Below, in pieces: positions 1 through 6,226 of a DNA stretch of 14,721 nucleotides. The number at the start of each line of letters is the position of its first letter. Position 1 is the stretch's first letter. The notes under the pieces are model-generated. The model searched no databases and was not told where the DNA came from. It saw only the letters and a list, made by a program, of their open reading frames with translations. The position numbers and the translations under genes are program-made. Location of the stretch: contig JBGQDM010000081.1 of assembly GCA_041495845.1 (NCBI GenBank), forward strand, positions 1 through 14,721, written 5' to 3'. The stretch comes from JBGQDM01 sp041495845 (GTDB lineage: Bacteria > Acidobacteriota > Terriglobia > Terriglobales > Acidobacteriaceae).

Positions 1-222
1 CTGCGGGCCAACGCCGTCCGGGATTACCTGATCCAGCAGGCCATCGCAGCCGACGCCATTTCCGCCACCGGTTTCGGCAAAGGCGAGCCCGTAGCATCCA
101 ACGACACGCCCGAAGGCCGGCAACAGAACCGGCGCGTGGAGTTGGTCGTTTCCGGTGCAGCGATTGGCAATCCGGAAAATGCGGGCGCAGCCACCAAAGC
201 TCCGTCGAACCAGCAGAAATAA
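1..222 (+). CDS. OmpA family protein, C-terminal fragment
   Basis: The reading frame is open from base 1 and ends at TAA (220-222), giving the last 73 residues of a protein whose start lies outside the window. The segment beginning RANAVRDYLIQQ and running through a glycine-rich stretch (ATGFGKGEP, SNDTPEGRQQNRRVELVV) is the C-terminal half of an OmpA-like peptidoglycan-binding domain. The NRRVEL signature carries the conserved arginine that contacts diaminopimelate. A tail of about 22 Ala/Asn/Gln-rich residues follows the domain. The protein most likely anchors the outer membrane to the cell wall. Whether the missing part is a beta-barrel, a lipoprotein or a repeat domain cannot be seen. Family assignment is firm; the exact member is unknown. 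Confidence 0.9.
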   Translation: MRANAVRDYLIQQAIAADAISATGFGKGEPVASNDTPEGRQQNRRVELVVSGAAIGNPENAGAATKAPSNQQK

Positions 223-536
223 TGCAGCATCGTGCAGAGCTGCACTCTTGACCGCATTGAGGTCATTTCGCTTGTTCGCAAGCGCACTGTCTCCGTAAAT
301 TAACCGCGACGAAGACAGGAACAACACCGCCACCGCTGCCAATGATGTCCAGGCAACCACGGTGACCCAGGCTGGAACACTCTTTGCCGCCGCCTTCACC
401 TGCGGGATGCCATCTTCCAACTGCGCCGCAGCAACCTGGCGCGACAATCGGGCCGGGAAGCCCAACGCCCGAGTCGGGGATGACCGTGGAACGTCTATGC
501 GAGGAAGGCGTGTTTCGAGCTGGGAACTACGGTCAA
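223..536. other. intergenic stretch without a convincing gene
   Basis: Apart from the two small hairpins next to the OmpA stop, I see no gene here. Short open frames exist on both strands. One on the minus strand encodes a hydrophobic stretch (roughly 300-390), but it has no good start with a ribosome binding site and continues antisense through the OmpA coding region, so I treat it as high-GC noise or a decayed remnant. Confidence 0.5.
232..272 (+). terminator. possible tandem-hairpin terminator after the OmpA-like gene
   Basis: Two small inverted repeats follow the OmpA stop within 45 bases. GTGCAG (232-237) pairs with CTGCAC (240-245), and TGACC (249-253) pairs with GGTCA (261-265). The second is followed by a modestly T-rich stretch (TTTCGCTTGTT). 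Stems are short and there is no clean U-tract, so this is a weak terminator candidate. Confidence 0.3.
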
Positions 537-556
537 GAGTGTAATGGCGATGTTTC
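537..556 (-). repeat. 20-base tail repeat, copy A
   Basis: GAGTGTAATGGCGATGTTTC is identical to 4424-4443. Read on the minus strand it begins 5 bases after the TAA of the secreted-protein gene (stop at 562-564). The second copy overlaps the stop codon of another minus-strand orphan gene. The two genes share no visible protein similarity, so the match is not explained by gene duplication. Confidence 0.85.
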
Positions 557-561
557 GCCAG

Positions 562-1311
562 TTATCGCACTGGCTCCGGCATCTCGACATCCGCACGACG
601 GTAATCTGCTGGAGGCTGGTACCTAGATGTGACCGGGTCTCCACGAACGATGTTTTCGAGGTGGTTGGTAAAGCTCCGGTTGCGACTTTTGTGCATCTCA
701 AGAATCAGAGTTTTTAGTTCGGGAGAATACCAACACTCGTTTACATCGGTACTTTGGTTATCAACCTCGGCTTGTGTCGGGGACGCGGTGAAGCTCATAC
801 GAATACCCTCAACCAAGACTCCTTCAATAGTCTTTGTGCCGAGCTTTTGGACATCGGAGTTCTTTGCCGGAGGGTGAAGGAAAGGATTGGGTGGCTCCTC
901 AGCGCTTCCAGCGTTGCCATTCGACTGGGGCCAATGAACCACTTTCACTTCTTTCGAACCGGAACTCCACTCAGTGGTGGTATTTGCGACGGGATCAACA
1001 ATACGGACGAGAATTTCGCTTTTCTGAACTCGTTCATTTCCAATCACCGTAGTCCACCTGCGTTCCCCGGCCCTGTATGTTCTCCCCTTCCCATCCCGGG
1101 CTTCACTCTGGGTTGCCTCATCATGGGTAGAGGTGCCATTGGCGTTTTGCGTGATCGTTATGGTGCGGCGCTGCGCTGAAAATGGGGCATTCTCCACCCG
1201 ATGATCAAGCGAGTAGTCATCGCAACCCTGGGCGAGCGCAAAATGAGCGATGCCCGCAAAGTTTATGAGGAACATGGTAGCGATTACCACTCTCCAGAAT
1301 CTCTTTTGCAT
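562..1311 (-). CDS. secreted protein of unknown function
   Basis: A 249-residue protein starting at ATG 1311, with a strong ribosome binding site (GGGAGGAG, about 1312-1320) just upstream. Residues 1-28 form a classic signal peptide: basic MQKRFWR, a hydrophobic core, then a likely cleavage at FALAQ. The mature part has no recognised catalytic motif. A charged Ser/Thr/Gln-rich first half is followed by the segment LGTKTIEGVLVEGIRMSF (about residues 157-174), then ECWYSPELKTLILEM and a closing NIVRGDP...YQPPADY. From memory this core recurs in exported acidobacterial proteins of unknown role. Only two cysteines (C30, C193) lie after the signal peptide. The gene stands alone: palindrome copy 1 lies 59 bases upstream and the 20-base tail repeat lies just past the stop. 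Function is unknown; export is confident. Confidence 0.85.
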   Translation of the reverse strand: MQKRFWRVVIATMFLINFAGIAHFALAQGCDDYSLDHRVENAPFSAQRRTITITQNANGTSTHDEATQSEARDGKGRTYRAGERRWTTVIGNERVQKSEILVRIVDPVANTTTEWSSGSKEVKVVHWPQSNGNAGSAEEPPNPFLHPPAKNSDVQKLGTKTIEGVLVEGIRMSFTASPTQAEVDNQSTDVNECWYSPELKTLILEMHKSRNRSFTNHLENIVRGDPVTSRYQPPADYRRADVEMPEPVR

Positions 1312-1356
1312 GCTCCTCCCTCATTCCAAGTGCGACCGTCAACTCCTAGGAAGGAC

Positions 1357-1362
1357 ATTTTA
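1357..1362 (-). promoter_or_regulatory. putative -10 element of the secreted-protein gene
   Basis: On the minus strand TAAAAT (5 of 6 matches to TATAAT) lies about 45 bases before the ATG at 1311. The matching -35 position would fall inside palindrome copy 1 (1370-1397), with no good TTGACA match there. That is the geometry of a promoter controlled by a protein bound over the -35 region. This is inferred from sequence only. Confidence 0.35.
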
Positions 1363-1369
1363 GCGGATA

Positions 1370-1397
1370 GTTGTTGTTAACAGGCGTTTACACCAAC
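1370..1397 (-). repeat. 28-base imperfect palindrome, copy 1
   Basis: The plus-strand right arm GTTTACACCAAC (1386-1397) and loop AGGC (1382-1385) are identical in all three copies in the window. The left arm (1370-1381) pairs at 10 of 12 positions. The match to copy 2 extends beyond the palindrome: 1371-1404 and 4386-4419 agree at 33 of 34 bases, including CGACCGGG. It lies 59 bases upstream of the secreted-protein gene start and overlaps its expected -35 region. It could be an operator or a REP-like mobile repeat. Confidence 0.85.
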
Positions 1398-1495
1398 GAC
1401 CGGGACGAAGCCAGATGTGAGCCCCTCCCCCGAATGCGCTTACCGTTTTCGCGGTCCTTCGGGTACACTGACGCGTTCACGGAAGGAAATTCGTG

Positions 1496-2575
1496 ATGCC
1501 GCCCGGCTCTCTCGGAATTTTTCTGGAAGCTCTGCCCCTGGCAGAAGTTCGCAACTTCGCGCGACGCGCCGACCAGCAGGGATGCGACACCGTGTGGTTC
1601 CCCGAAATCACTTTCGGCGATGCTTTCACGCCAGCAGCCGCGGCCGCGCTCGAAACGAAGTCGATCCGCCTGGCGACCGGAGTGGTAGGCATCTGGAGCC
1701 GCTCTCCAGTGGCCATGTCGCTGACCGTCGCCAGCCTGAGCCAATTGTGTGCTGGGCGGATGATTCTTGGTCTGGGCCTGCAGGCGCGGGCGTATGTGGA
1801 AGAGTGGCACGGCGCACATTACGGCAAGGTCATCACGGCGATGCGCGAATACGTCACCATCGTTCGCCGCGTGCTGGCCGGCGAATGCGTTTCCCACGAC
1901 GGCGAGGTCTTTCGCGTCAAGAATTTCCAGCTCCAGATTCCGCCGCCCGATCCGCCCGTGCCAATCTATATCGCCGCTATCGGACCCAAGATGACGCAAC
2001 TCGCCGGAGAAATTGCGGACGGGATGCTCGGATACTTTTACTCAGTCCCGTATGTGAAACAGGTGGTGCTGCCAAATTTGCGCGCGGGTGCGGCGCGAGT
2101 AGGCCGCTCGCTTGAGCACTTCGACCTCGCCTGCGGTTTGCCTGCCATCGTCACCGAAGACGATAGCGGTTTGGACCTGATTCGGGGACAAGTTCTGATG
2201 TTCGCCACGGCGGGGCAGTCGTCACCCTTCTACGCGGAGAGCTTCGTGCAGGCGGGATTCGCGACGGAGTTGCAGGAGATTCGCGAGCGGGTCGAGCGCA
2301 AGGACATGCAGGGGGCCCTGCGCGTCATCACCCCCGAAATGGCGGACGCGTTCACTCTTGCCGGCCGCCGCGACCACGTTCGCCGTCGCATCGAAGAATA
2401 TTACGCGGCTGGCGTGACCCAGGTTGTGCTGAACCCTTCCCCTCCCGAAATTTACTTTCCCTTGTTTCAGGGCCACTTCGCGGAAGGGGTGGAGCTCCCA
2501 CCTTTTTCGTTTCCAGCCTATCTGAAGGTGATCAGTGACGCGATCGAAGCCGTGGGCTTCCTGCGAACGGGCTGA
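1496..2575 (+). CDS. LLM-class flavin/F420-dependent oxidoreductase
   Basis: A 359-residue protein of the bacterial luciferase-like (LLM) TIM-barrel superfamily. The N-terminus (GIFLEALPLAEVRNFARRADQQG) resembles the methylenetetrahydromethanopterin reductase-like branch. It is followed by ATGVVGIWSRSP (60-71), ASLSQLCAGRMILGLGL (79-95) and the REYVTIVRRVLAGE helix (117-130), all characteristic of the family. These enzymes use FMN or F420H2 to reduce or oxygenate small substrates; the substrate here cannot be inferred. The start could be GTG 1493 or ATG 1496; GGAAGGAA (1481-1488) serves either, and I chose the ATG. It is the only plus-strand gene in this block, converges on the cytochrome gene, and is separated from it by a hairpin. 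Confidence 0.85.
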   Translation: MPPGSLGIFLEALPLAEVRNFARRADQQGCDTVWFPEITFGDAFTPAAAAALETKSIRLATGVVGIWSRSPVAMSLTVASLSQLCAGRMILGLGLQARAYVEEWHGAHYGKVITAMREYVTIVRRVLAGECVSHDGEVFRVKNFQLQIPPPDPPVPIYIAAIGPKMTQLAGEIADGMLGYFYSVPYVKQVVLPNLRAGAARVGRSLEHFDLACGLPAIVTEDDSGLDLIRGQVLMFATAGQSSPFYAESFVQAGFATELQEIRERVERKDMQGALRVITPEMADAFTLAGRRDHVRRRIEEYYAAGVTQVVLNPSPPEIYFPLFQGHFAEGVELPPFSFPAYLKVISDAIEAVGFLRTG

Positions 2576-2663
2576 GCACCGGGCCGAACCCAGCACAGCG
2601 AGTCACGGCCTTCAGACTGGTGTTTCTTGGGCCTTGGTAGCCACTCGATCAAACGCAAAAGCA

Positions 2664-2687
2664 GAGGCGGGAACGCTGGCCCGCCTC
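2664..2687. terminator. bidirectional terminator hairpin between convergent genes
   Basis: GAGGCGGG (2664-2671) and CCCGCCTC (2680-2687) form a perfect 8-base-pair stem with an 8-base loop, placed between the stops of the oxidoreductase (+) and the di-haem cytochrome (-). On the minus strand the stem is followed by a T-rich run (TGCTTTTGCGTTTG), as in an intrinsic terminator for the cytochrome gene. On the plus strand the T-run is poor. Confidence 0.6.
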
Positions 2688-2708
2688 CGGTACCTTCTGT
2701 CCGCCAGT

Positions 2709-4118
2709 CTAGAGCGCGCGCAAGAAGGCTACGAGATCCTTCTTTTCTTGCGGAGTCAGTTTGAGTTCGTCAACCAGGTTGAAGAACTCAACCGTGTCTT
2801 CCAAGGTGAGCAACCGCCCGTCGTGAAGATAGGGCGGTGAGTCTTTTACACCGCGCAGCGGAAACGTCTTGATGGGACCGTCATGCGAGGCCATCATGCC
2901 ATTAATCATCCGCGGCGTGTAGAAGCGTTCGACTTGCATGTTGTGCATCAGGTTATCGGTGTAATAGGGAGGGGTGTGACAGGTCGAACACTGGGCCTTT
3001 CCGAAGAAGATCCCTTCCCCGCGAAGCTCGGCGGGGCTTGCTTTCTTCGGGTTCAGCCGCCCATCGATCCCCAGTTTCGGGGCGGGCGGAAAGTCGAGCA
3101 ATTCCTGGAACTCGGCCATGAAATGAACTTGGCTGCCCCGTTCCAGGATGTTAACGCCTTTCTTGGTAGCGATTACTGGATCGCCATCGAAGTAAGCGGC
3201 TCGCTGCTCAAATTCGGTGAAATCCTCCACACTCTTCAGCGCGCGCTGGGAACCAAACAGACGCTGGATGTTGACGCCGCGGAGACTGGGAGTGTTGATG
3301 CGGTGACGGAATTCCTGCGGCCGGATATCTCCGACCAGGTGGGTGGCCCGGTCGGTATGGCCGTTGACGTGACAGTCGAGGCAGGCCACGCCCTGGCTCG
3401 GCCGTTCCGTGCGGCGGTCGGCGGTTGCGTTGAACTGCTGCTGAGGGAACGGTGTCAACAGCAGTCGAAGTCCCTCCAACTGCTTCGGATTGAGAATGCC
3501 ATTGAAAAGATCGTAGTAGTTGGTGAGGTTCACCAGCTTGCCTTGGGAGACGTCGCCCAAGTCGGTACGAGTCGTTAAGTAAATGGGCGGTGGAAACTCC
3601 GGCAGGAAGTGGTCTGGAATATCAAAATCGAGATCGAAGCGGGTCAGATCCCGCCCTTCCAACCGTTTGATTTCGTCAATCACGTACTGCGGGAACAGCA
3701 TGCCACCTTCCGGGTGGTTCGGGAAAGGCAAGGGCAGAAACCCCGCCGGACATAGGTCCTTCTGTTTGATCTCTTCCGGTGTCATTGCTGCTAGTTGCTC
3801 CCAAGTGGCGCCTTTGGCCAGCTTTACGCGCACGCCCTCCTGCAACGGCTTGCCGCGGCTCATGGTGGCATCGGCTGCCGGGCGATTGCTGAGGTCGTAG
3901 CGCTCATTCAATAGGTCCGAGTGACGTTTCATCACGTCAGGCTTGGCCGCTTTCATGCGAGATATGGTTCCGGCTAAATCCTCATTGAGATTGACGGGGG
4001 CATAGCTGGATGAGCGCTTTGCGGGTTCCTGGCCAAGAACCAATCCGAGGAAGACGACCGCTACCACCCCGAAGCATCCCAAGACGAACCAGCGCGGTTT
4101 CAAGAGATTAGGCTGCAT
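2709..4118 (-). CDS. di-haem c-type cytochrome, cytochrome c peroxidase/MauG-like
   Basis: A 469-residue exported protein. Residues 8-29 (RWFVLGCFGVVAVVFLGLVLGQ) are an uncleaved anchor or signal peptide. Two CXXCH haem motifs are seen: CLDCH (246-250) and CSTCH (377-381). The C-terminus carries DSPPYLHDGRLLTLEDTVEFFN (about 426-447), the hallmark of di-haem cytochrome c peroxidase/MauG relatives. About 215 residues lie between anchor and first haem, far more than in a standard peroxidase, so this is a long subfamily; I recall relatives given uninformative names such as 'cytochrome B6'. It probably works in periplasmic electron transfer or peroxide reduction. The frame could start as far up as 4268, but ATG 4118 has GGAGGA five bases upstream and begins directly before the anchor. 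The gene appears monocistronic. Confidence 0.88.
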   Translation of the reverse strand: MQPNLLKPRWFVLGCFGVVAVVFLGLVLGQEPAKRSSSYAPVNLNEDLAGTISRMKAAKPDVMKRHSDLLNERYDLSNRPAADATMSRGKPLQEGVRVKLAKGATWEQLAAMTPEEIKQKDLCPAGFLPLPFPNHPEGGMLFPQYVIDEIKRLEGRDLTRFDLDFDIPDHFLPEFPPPIYLTTRTDLGDVSQGKLVNLTNYYDLFNGILNPKQLEGLRLLLTPFPQQQFNATADRRTERPSQGVACLDCHVNGHTDRATHLVGDIRPQEFRHRINTPSLRGVNIQRLFGSQRALKSVEDFTEFEQRAAYFDGDPVIATKKGVNILERGSQVHFMAEFQELLDFPPAPKLGIDGRLNPKKASPAELRGEGIFFGKAQCSTCHTPPYYTDNLMHNMQVERFYTPRMINGMMASHDGPIKTFPLRGVKDSPPYLHDGRLLTLEDTVEFFNLVDELKLTPQEKKDLVAFLRAL

Positions 4119-4167
4119 TGATTCCTCCATTTTGATGCGTGTGGAAACGACCTGGGAGGAGAAGTTG

Positions 4168-4223
4168 CCAGCGGATCGAGCCGCTGGTACACGCGGCTCC
4201 GCAAGTCTCATGCTGAGTCTTGC
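4168..4223 (-). promoter_or_regulatory. two hairpins in the leader of the di-haem cytochrome gene
   Basis: CCAGCGG (4168-4174) and CCGCTGG (4181-4187) form a perfect 7-base-pair stem with a 6-base loop. GCAAGTCTC (4201-4209) and GAGTCTTGC (4215-4223) form an 8-base-pair stem with one T-T mismatch and a 5-base loop. Both lie 50-105 bases upstream of the cytochrome start, where a 5' untranslated region would be. No known riboswitch class is recognised. Confidence 0.4.
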
Positions 4224-4325
4224 CGCGTATTCGAAGTGCGGCCGTTTTGTTGGAGGCCAAATAGGCAAACTGGCTCTCCGGAGTAGTTGATTCTCCGTGG
4301 CCGATTGGTTGCTGTGATCTCCGTC

Positions 4326-4340
4326 ATCACACTATGTGAT
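4326..4340. promoter_or_regulatory. short perfect inverted repeat, possible protein-binding site
   Basis: ATCACA (4326-4331) and TGTGAT (4335-4340) are perfect inverted arms around CTA. It lies about 210 bases upstream of the cytochrome start. The half-sites resemble CRP/FNR-family ones but are in the opposite arrangement and too closely spaced for the usual TGTGA-N6-TCACA site. It is a candidate operator only. Confidence 0.3.
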
Positions 4341-4384
4341 TTCGGATTCACAGCAGGCGGATCGGCTTCTTGCCTGTCTCGGTG

Positions 4385-4412
4385 GTTGTTGTAAACAGGC
4401 GTTTACACCAAC
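4385..4412 (-). repeat. 28-base imperfect palindrome, copy 2
   Basis: This is the most symmetric copy: arms GTTGTTGTAAAC (4385-4396) and GTTTACACCAAC (4401-4412) pair at 11 of 12 positions around AGGC. It is joined to the 20-base tail repeat (4424-4443) by 11 bases. On the minus strand it follows the membrane-protein gene and precedes, by about 270 bases, the di-haem cytochrome start. Copies 2 and 3 are direct repeats flanking the membrane-protein gene. Confidence 0.85.
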
Positions 4413-4423
4413 GACCGGGTTGT

Positions 4424-4443
4424 GAGTGTAATGGCGATGTTTC
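4424..4443 (-). repeat. 20-base tail repeat, copy B
   Basis: Identical to 537-556. On the minus strand it overlaps the TGA (4442-4444) of the membrane-protein gene, and palindrome copy 2 follows directly. After copy A the corresponding downstream sequence is only faintly similar, so either copy A lost its palindrome or the two elements are independent. Confidence 0.85.
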
Positions 4444-5113
4444 AACAGTTGACGGGAGTATGCACGCTGCGCGTGGCGTCGGATGCTGCCAGTACCGTTC
4501 TCCTCACTGTTGGAAGCAGCAAGAGAACAACTGCAGTAATTGCTCTGCTGTCGAGCAGATACGAATGCCAATCCAGCAGCTGCAGAACCCCTGTCACGCT
4601 GGCGGCAAGGCCGTTCAGCATGAGAGCAAGCCACCATGCCCAAGAGCGGCGGTTCCACAGGCCAATAGCACTCGCTAGCCATACTCCTGCAACCACGGTC
4701 ATAACAACCGACATGGCCACCATCCGAAAACCAACGGCCGATGCGTTTGGCAAGCCACGAACATACTCACCGCCTGACAACTGAAAAAACGTGACGGCCG
4801 CCGTTGCTGAACGAGATACACCAACCAGCTGAAGGACAACGAGCAGGACGAGAAGCGGCCGCTCCTGAACCACATCCACGAGCAACGTCAAGGCAGCGAC
4901 CCTCGGTTTCCCTCCCGCTTTGGCCGCCAGACTCCGAGGGAGCACAATTAGAAACATCAGGTTGAGATAAGCAAGAGCGAACACCGCTATTGGGACACAG
5001 TACTGAGGCGACAACTTCACTCCCGCCGAGGCAAAACCGACGGCACCGCTAACTGCGCCCAACGCGTTCACGACGACCGCCCGCTTCCAGCCGTTCCACT
5101 GGTCGAAGTTCAT
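4442..5113 (-). CDS. six-segment membrane protein of unknown function
   Basis: A 223-residue integral membrane protein. Hydrophobic segments are visible at about 12-31, 38-58, 86-108, 127-152, 157-181 and 190-204, joined by short loops; positive residues cluster at RRSW (155-158) and VRR (203-205). There is no catalytic motif or known transporter signature that I recognise. The open frame extends to 5212, but that extension would be translated across palindrome copy 3 (GVNACLQQ) and lacks a ribosome binding site. ATG 5113 has GGAAGGA just upstream and is chosen. The gene lies between direct copies of the palindrome and ends inside the 20-base repeat, giving it the look of a discrete unit. Function is unknown. 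Confidence 0.75.
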   Translation of the reverse strand: MNFDQWNGWKRAVVVNALGAVSGAVGFASAGVKLSPQYCVPIAVFALAYLNLMFLIVLPRSLAAKAGGKPRVAALTLLVDVVQERPLLVLLVVLQLVGVSRSATAAVTFFQLSGGEYVRGLPNASAVGFRMVAMSVVMTVVAGVWLASAIGLWNRRSWAWWLALMLNGLAASVTGVLQLLDWHSYLLDSRAITAVVLLLLPTVRRTVLAASDATRSVHTPVNC

Positions 5114-5145
5114 CAGTCCTTCCTCGCTCTCTTCGGCAATGGAAA

Positions 5146-5151
5146 ATTGTA
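5146..5151 (-). promoter_or_regulatory. putative -10 element of the membrane-protein gene
   Basis: On the minus strand TACAAT (5 of 6 matches to TATAAT) lies 32 bases before the ATG at 5113. The expected -35 position (about 5169-5174) has no good match. Palindrome copy 3 lies just upstream of that position, where an activator could bind. Confidence 0.3.
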
Positions 5152-5178
5152 AGCCCTGAGCGCAGGACTTGGGCCACA

Positions 5179-5206
5179 ACTGCTGTAAACAGGCGTTTAC
5201 ACCAAC
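5179..5206 (-). repeat. 28-base imperfect palindrome, copy 3
   Basis: The right arm GTTTACACCAAC (5195-5206) and loop AGGC are identical to copies 1 and 2. The left arm (5179-5190) has drifted and pairs at 9 of 12 positions, with the inner TGTAAAC intact. Conservation stops after ACCAAC; the CGACCGGG flank of the other copies is absent. It lies 65 bases upstream of the membrane-protein start codon. Confidence 0.8.
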
Positions 5207-5322
5207 TGACAATTACTGGTGAAATGCGGATTTTGCACCGCCCCCTCAGAACTCATCGCGCAAGCGAGAGTATCTCTCGCCACCTAGAAGCCAAATCCTG
5301 CCCGCCCTCCGCTGCCCTCTCC

Positions 5323-5979
5323 TTAGGCAGTCTCCTTCTTGTGACACTCCAGGCATTTGACGGGTGCGGCCTTGCCCTTGGCGTTCTGTGCTTTATGGCA
5401 GTCAATACAGGTGCCAGCACTGGCCGTGGGGTTGTGGAACGCGGCCTGGAGTTTGGTCTTCATGGGCGGCTTGGCGGTAAGCGTGTGACACGTGCTGCAC
5501 ACCTCCTGCGGCGCTGTCCCAGGCTTTTCCGGGCGGTTGGCGTGATGGCAGGTTTCGCAGGCAATCTTCCGGGTTTCGCTATGGATCTTGTGCTGGAAGT
5601 GAACGGTACCCAGAGACGCTTTCAGCAATACCACACCCTTCGGCGCTGCTTTTGTAGTTTGCGGTGCAGGTGCCGGTTTTTCCGCGGGCGCCGCAGCCGA
5701 CTGCGGTTTTGTGTCTTGCGCCGACGAGGTCTTCGGGGGCTGCGCGGGCGCTGTCTTCGGCGCAGGTTGCGCCGCTGGCGAGGAACTGGTTGTGGCTTCC
5801 TGCGCCGGTGCCAATTCCGCGGATGTCGCGGCAGATTGCGGCTTCTGGTCTGTCGCTTGAGAACCTTGCAGGGCGGGCGCTGACTCCGGTTCCTTTTTTG
5901 AACAGCCGACCAGAATCAGGGGCCCGAGGACCATGCCGACTAAGATCATTCGTACGGAGTAGTGACGAGACTTTTTCAT
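5323..5979 (-). CDS. tetrahaem cytochrome c lipoprotein (cytochrome c3/c7-like)
   Basis: A 218-residue protein with a lipoprotein signal: residues 1-26 end in the lipobox LVGC, so Cys26 should be lipidated. Residues 27-115 are a low-complexity linker rich in Pro, Ala, Gln, Ser and Lys. The C-terminal domain carries four CXXCH haem sites: CETCH (141-145), CSTCH (161-165), CIDCH (191-195) and CLECH (209-213). Extra histidines (H127, H130, H133, H146, H182) could be the sixth haem ligands, matching the cytochrome c3/c7 pattern VHFQHKIH. It likely carries electrons in the periplasm, tethered to a membrane by the flexible linker. ATG 5979 has GGAG eight bases upstream. It is transcribed divergently from valS; its redox partner is not apparent, though another c-type cytochrome lies nearby. 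Confidence 0.9.
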   Translation of the reverse strand: MKKSRHYSVRMILVGMVLGPLILVGCSKKEPESAPALQGSQATDQKPQSAATSAELAPAQEATTSSSPAAQPAPKTAPAQPPKTSSAQDTKPQSAAAPAEKPAPAPQTTKAAPKGVVLLKASLGTVHFQHKIHSETRKIACETCHHANRPEKPGTAPQEVCSTCHTLTAKPPMKTKLQAAFHNPTASAGTCIDCHKAQNAKGKAAPVKCLECHKKETA

Positions 5980-6129
5980 AGGGATACTCCTTGTCGAATC
6001 CTAGCGAACCGGACAACCAGAATCCAGATTGGAATGTGTATCGCAAACAAATACCGTCCCCCACAGCATCTGACCCCGGTGGGGGGGTGTAGCCGAATTT
6101 TTCCCGAAGGATACTACCCCCTTCCCCGT

Positions 6130-6159
6130 TTGACCCTCATTTTTTGCGCCTGTTAAGAT
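6130..6159 (+). promoter_or_regulatory. putative sigma70-type promoter of valS
   Basis: TTGACC (6130-6135, one mismatch to TTGACA) and TAAGAT (6154-6159, four of six to TATAAT) are separated by 18 bases and lie 67 bases upstream of the chosen valS start. The region between the divergent genes (5980-6226) contains no gene. A G-run (6081-6087) and a C-run further along could pair loosely, but no known leader element is recognised. Confidence 0.45.
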
Positions 6160-6226
6160 CAAAGTTCATCTTCATCTGACGGTTCCATCCGTGTGCTTCG
6201 GCCCTGGAACCGGATACACCACATCC

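Noticed and set aside
1..540. Minus-strand open frame with one hydrophobic segment, continuing through the OmpA fragment
   Set aside because: No supported start codon, and the frame runs antisense through a firmly identified coding region. The hydrophobic stretch alone is too little evidence.
2883..3578. A 231-codon plus-strand frame inside the di-haem cytochrome
   Set aside because: The minus strand encodes two haem motifs and the peroxidase hallmark; the plus-strand frame has none and no ribosome binding site.
4385..4443. Integron attC site
   Set aside because: There is no GTTRRRY core with a matching inverse core, and no integron integrase is in the window. The cassette-like arrangement is kept as a hypothesis without the attC label.
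1370..5206. CRISPR array
   Set aside because: The three repeats are 0.8-3 kb apart with genes between them, not regularly spaced by short spacers.
5980..6226. T-box or other tRNA-sensing leader of valS
   Set aside because: The AGGGUGG-type T-box sequence is missing and the leader from the putative promoter to the start is only about 60 bases, too short.
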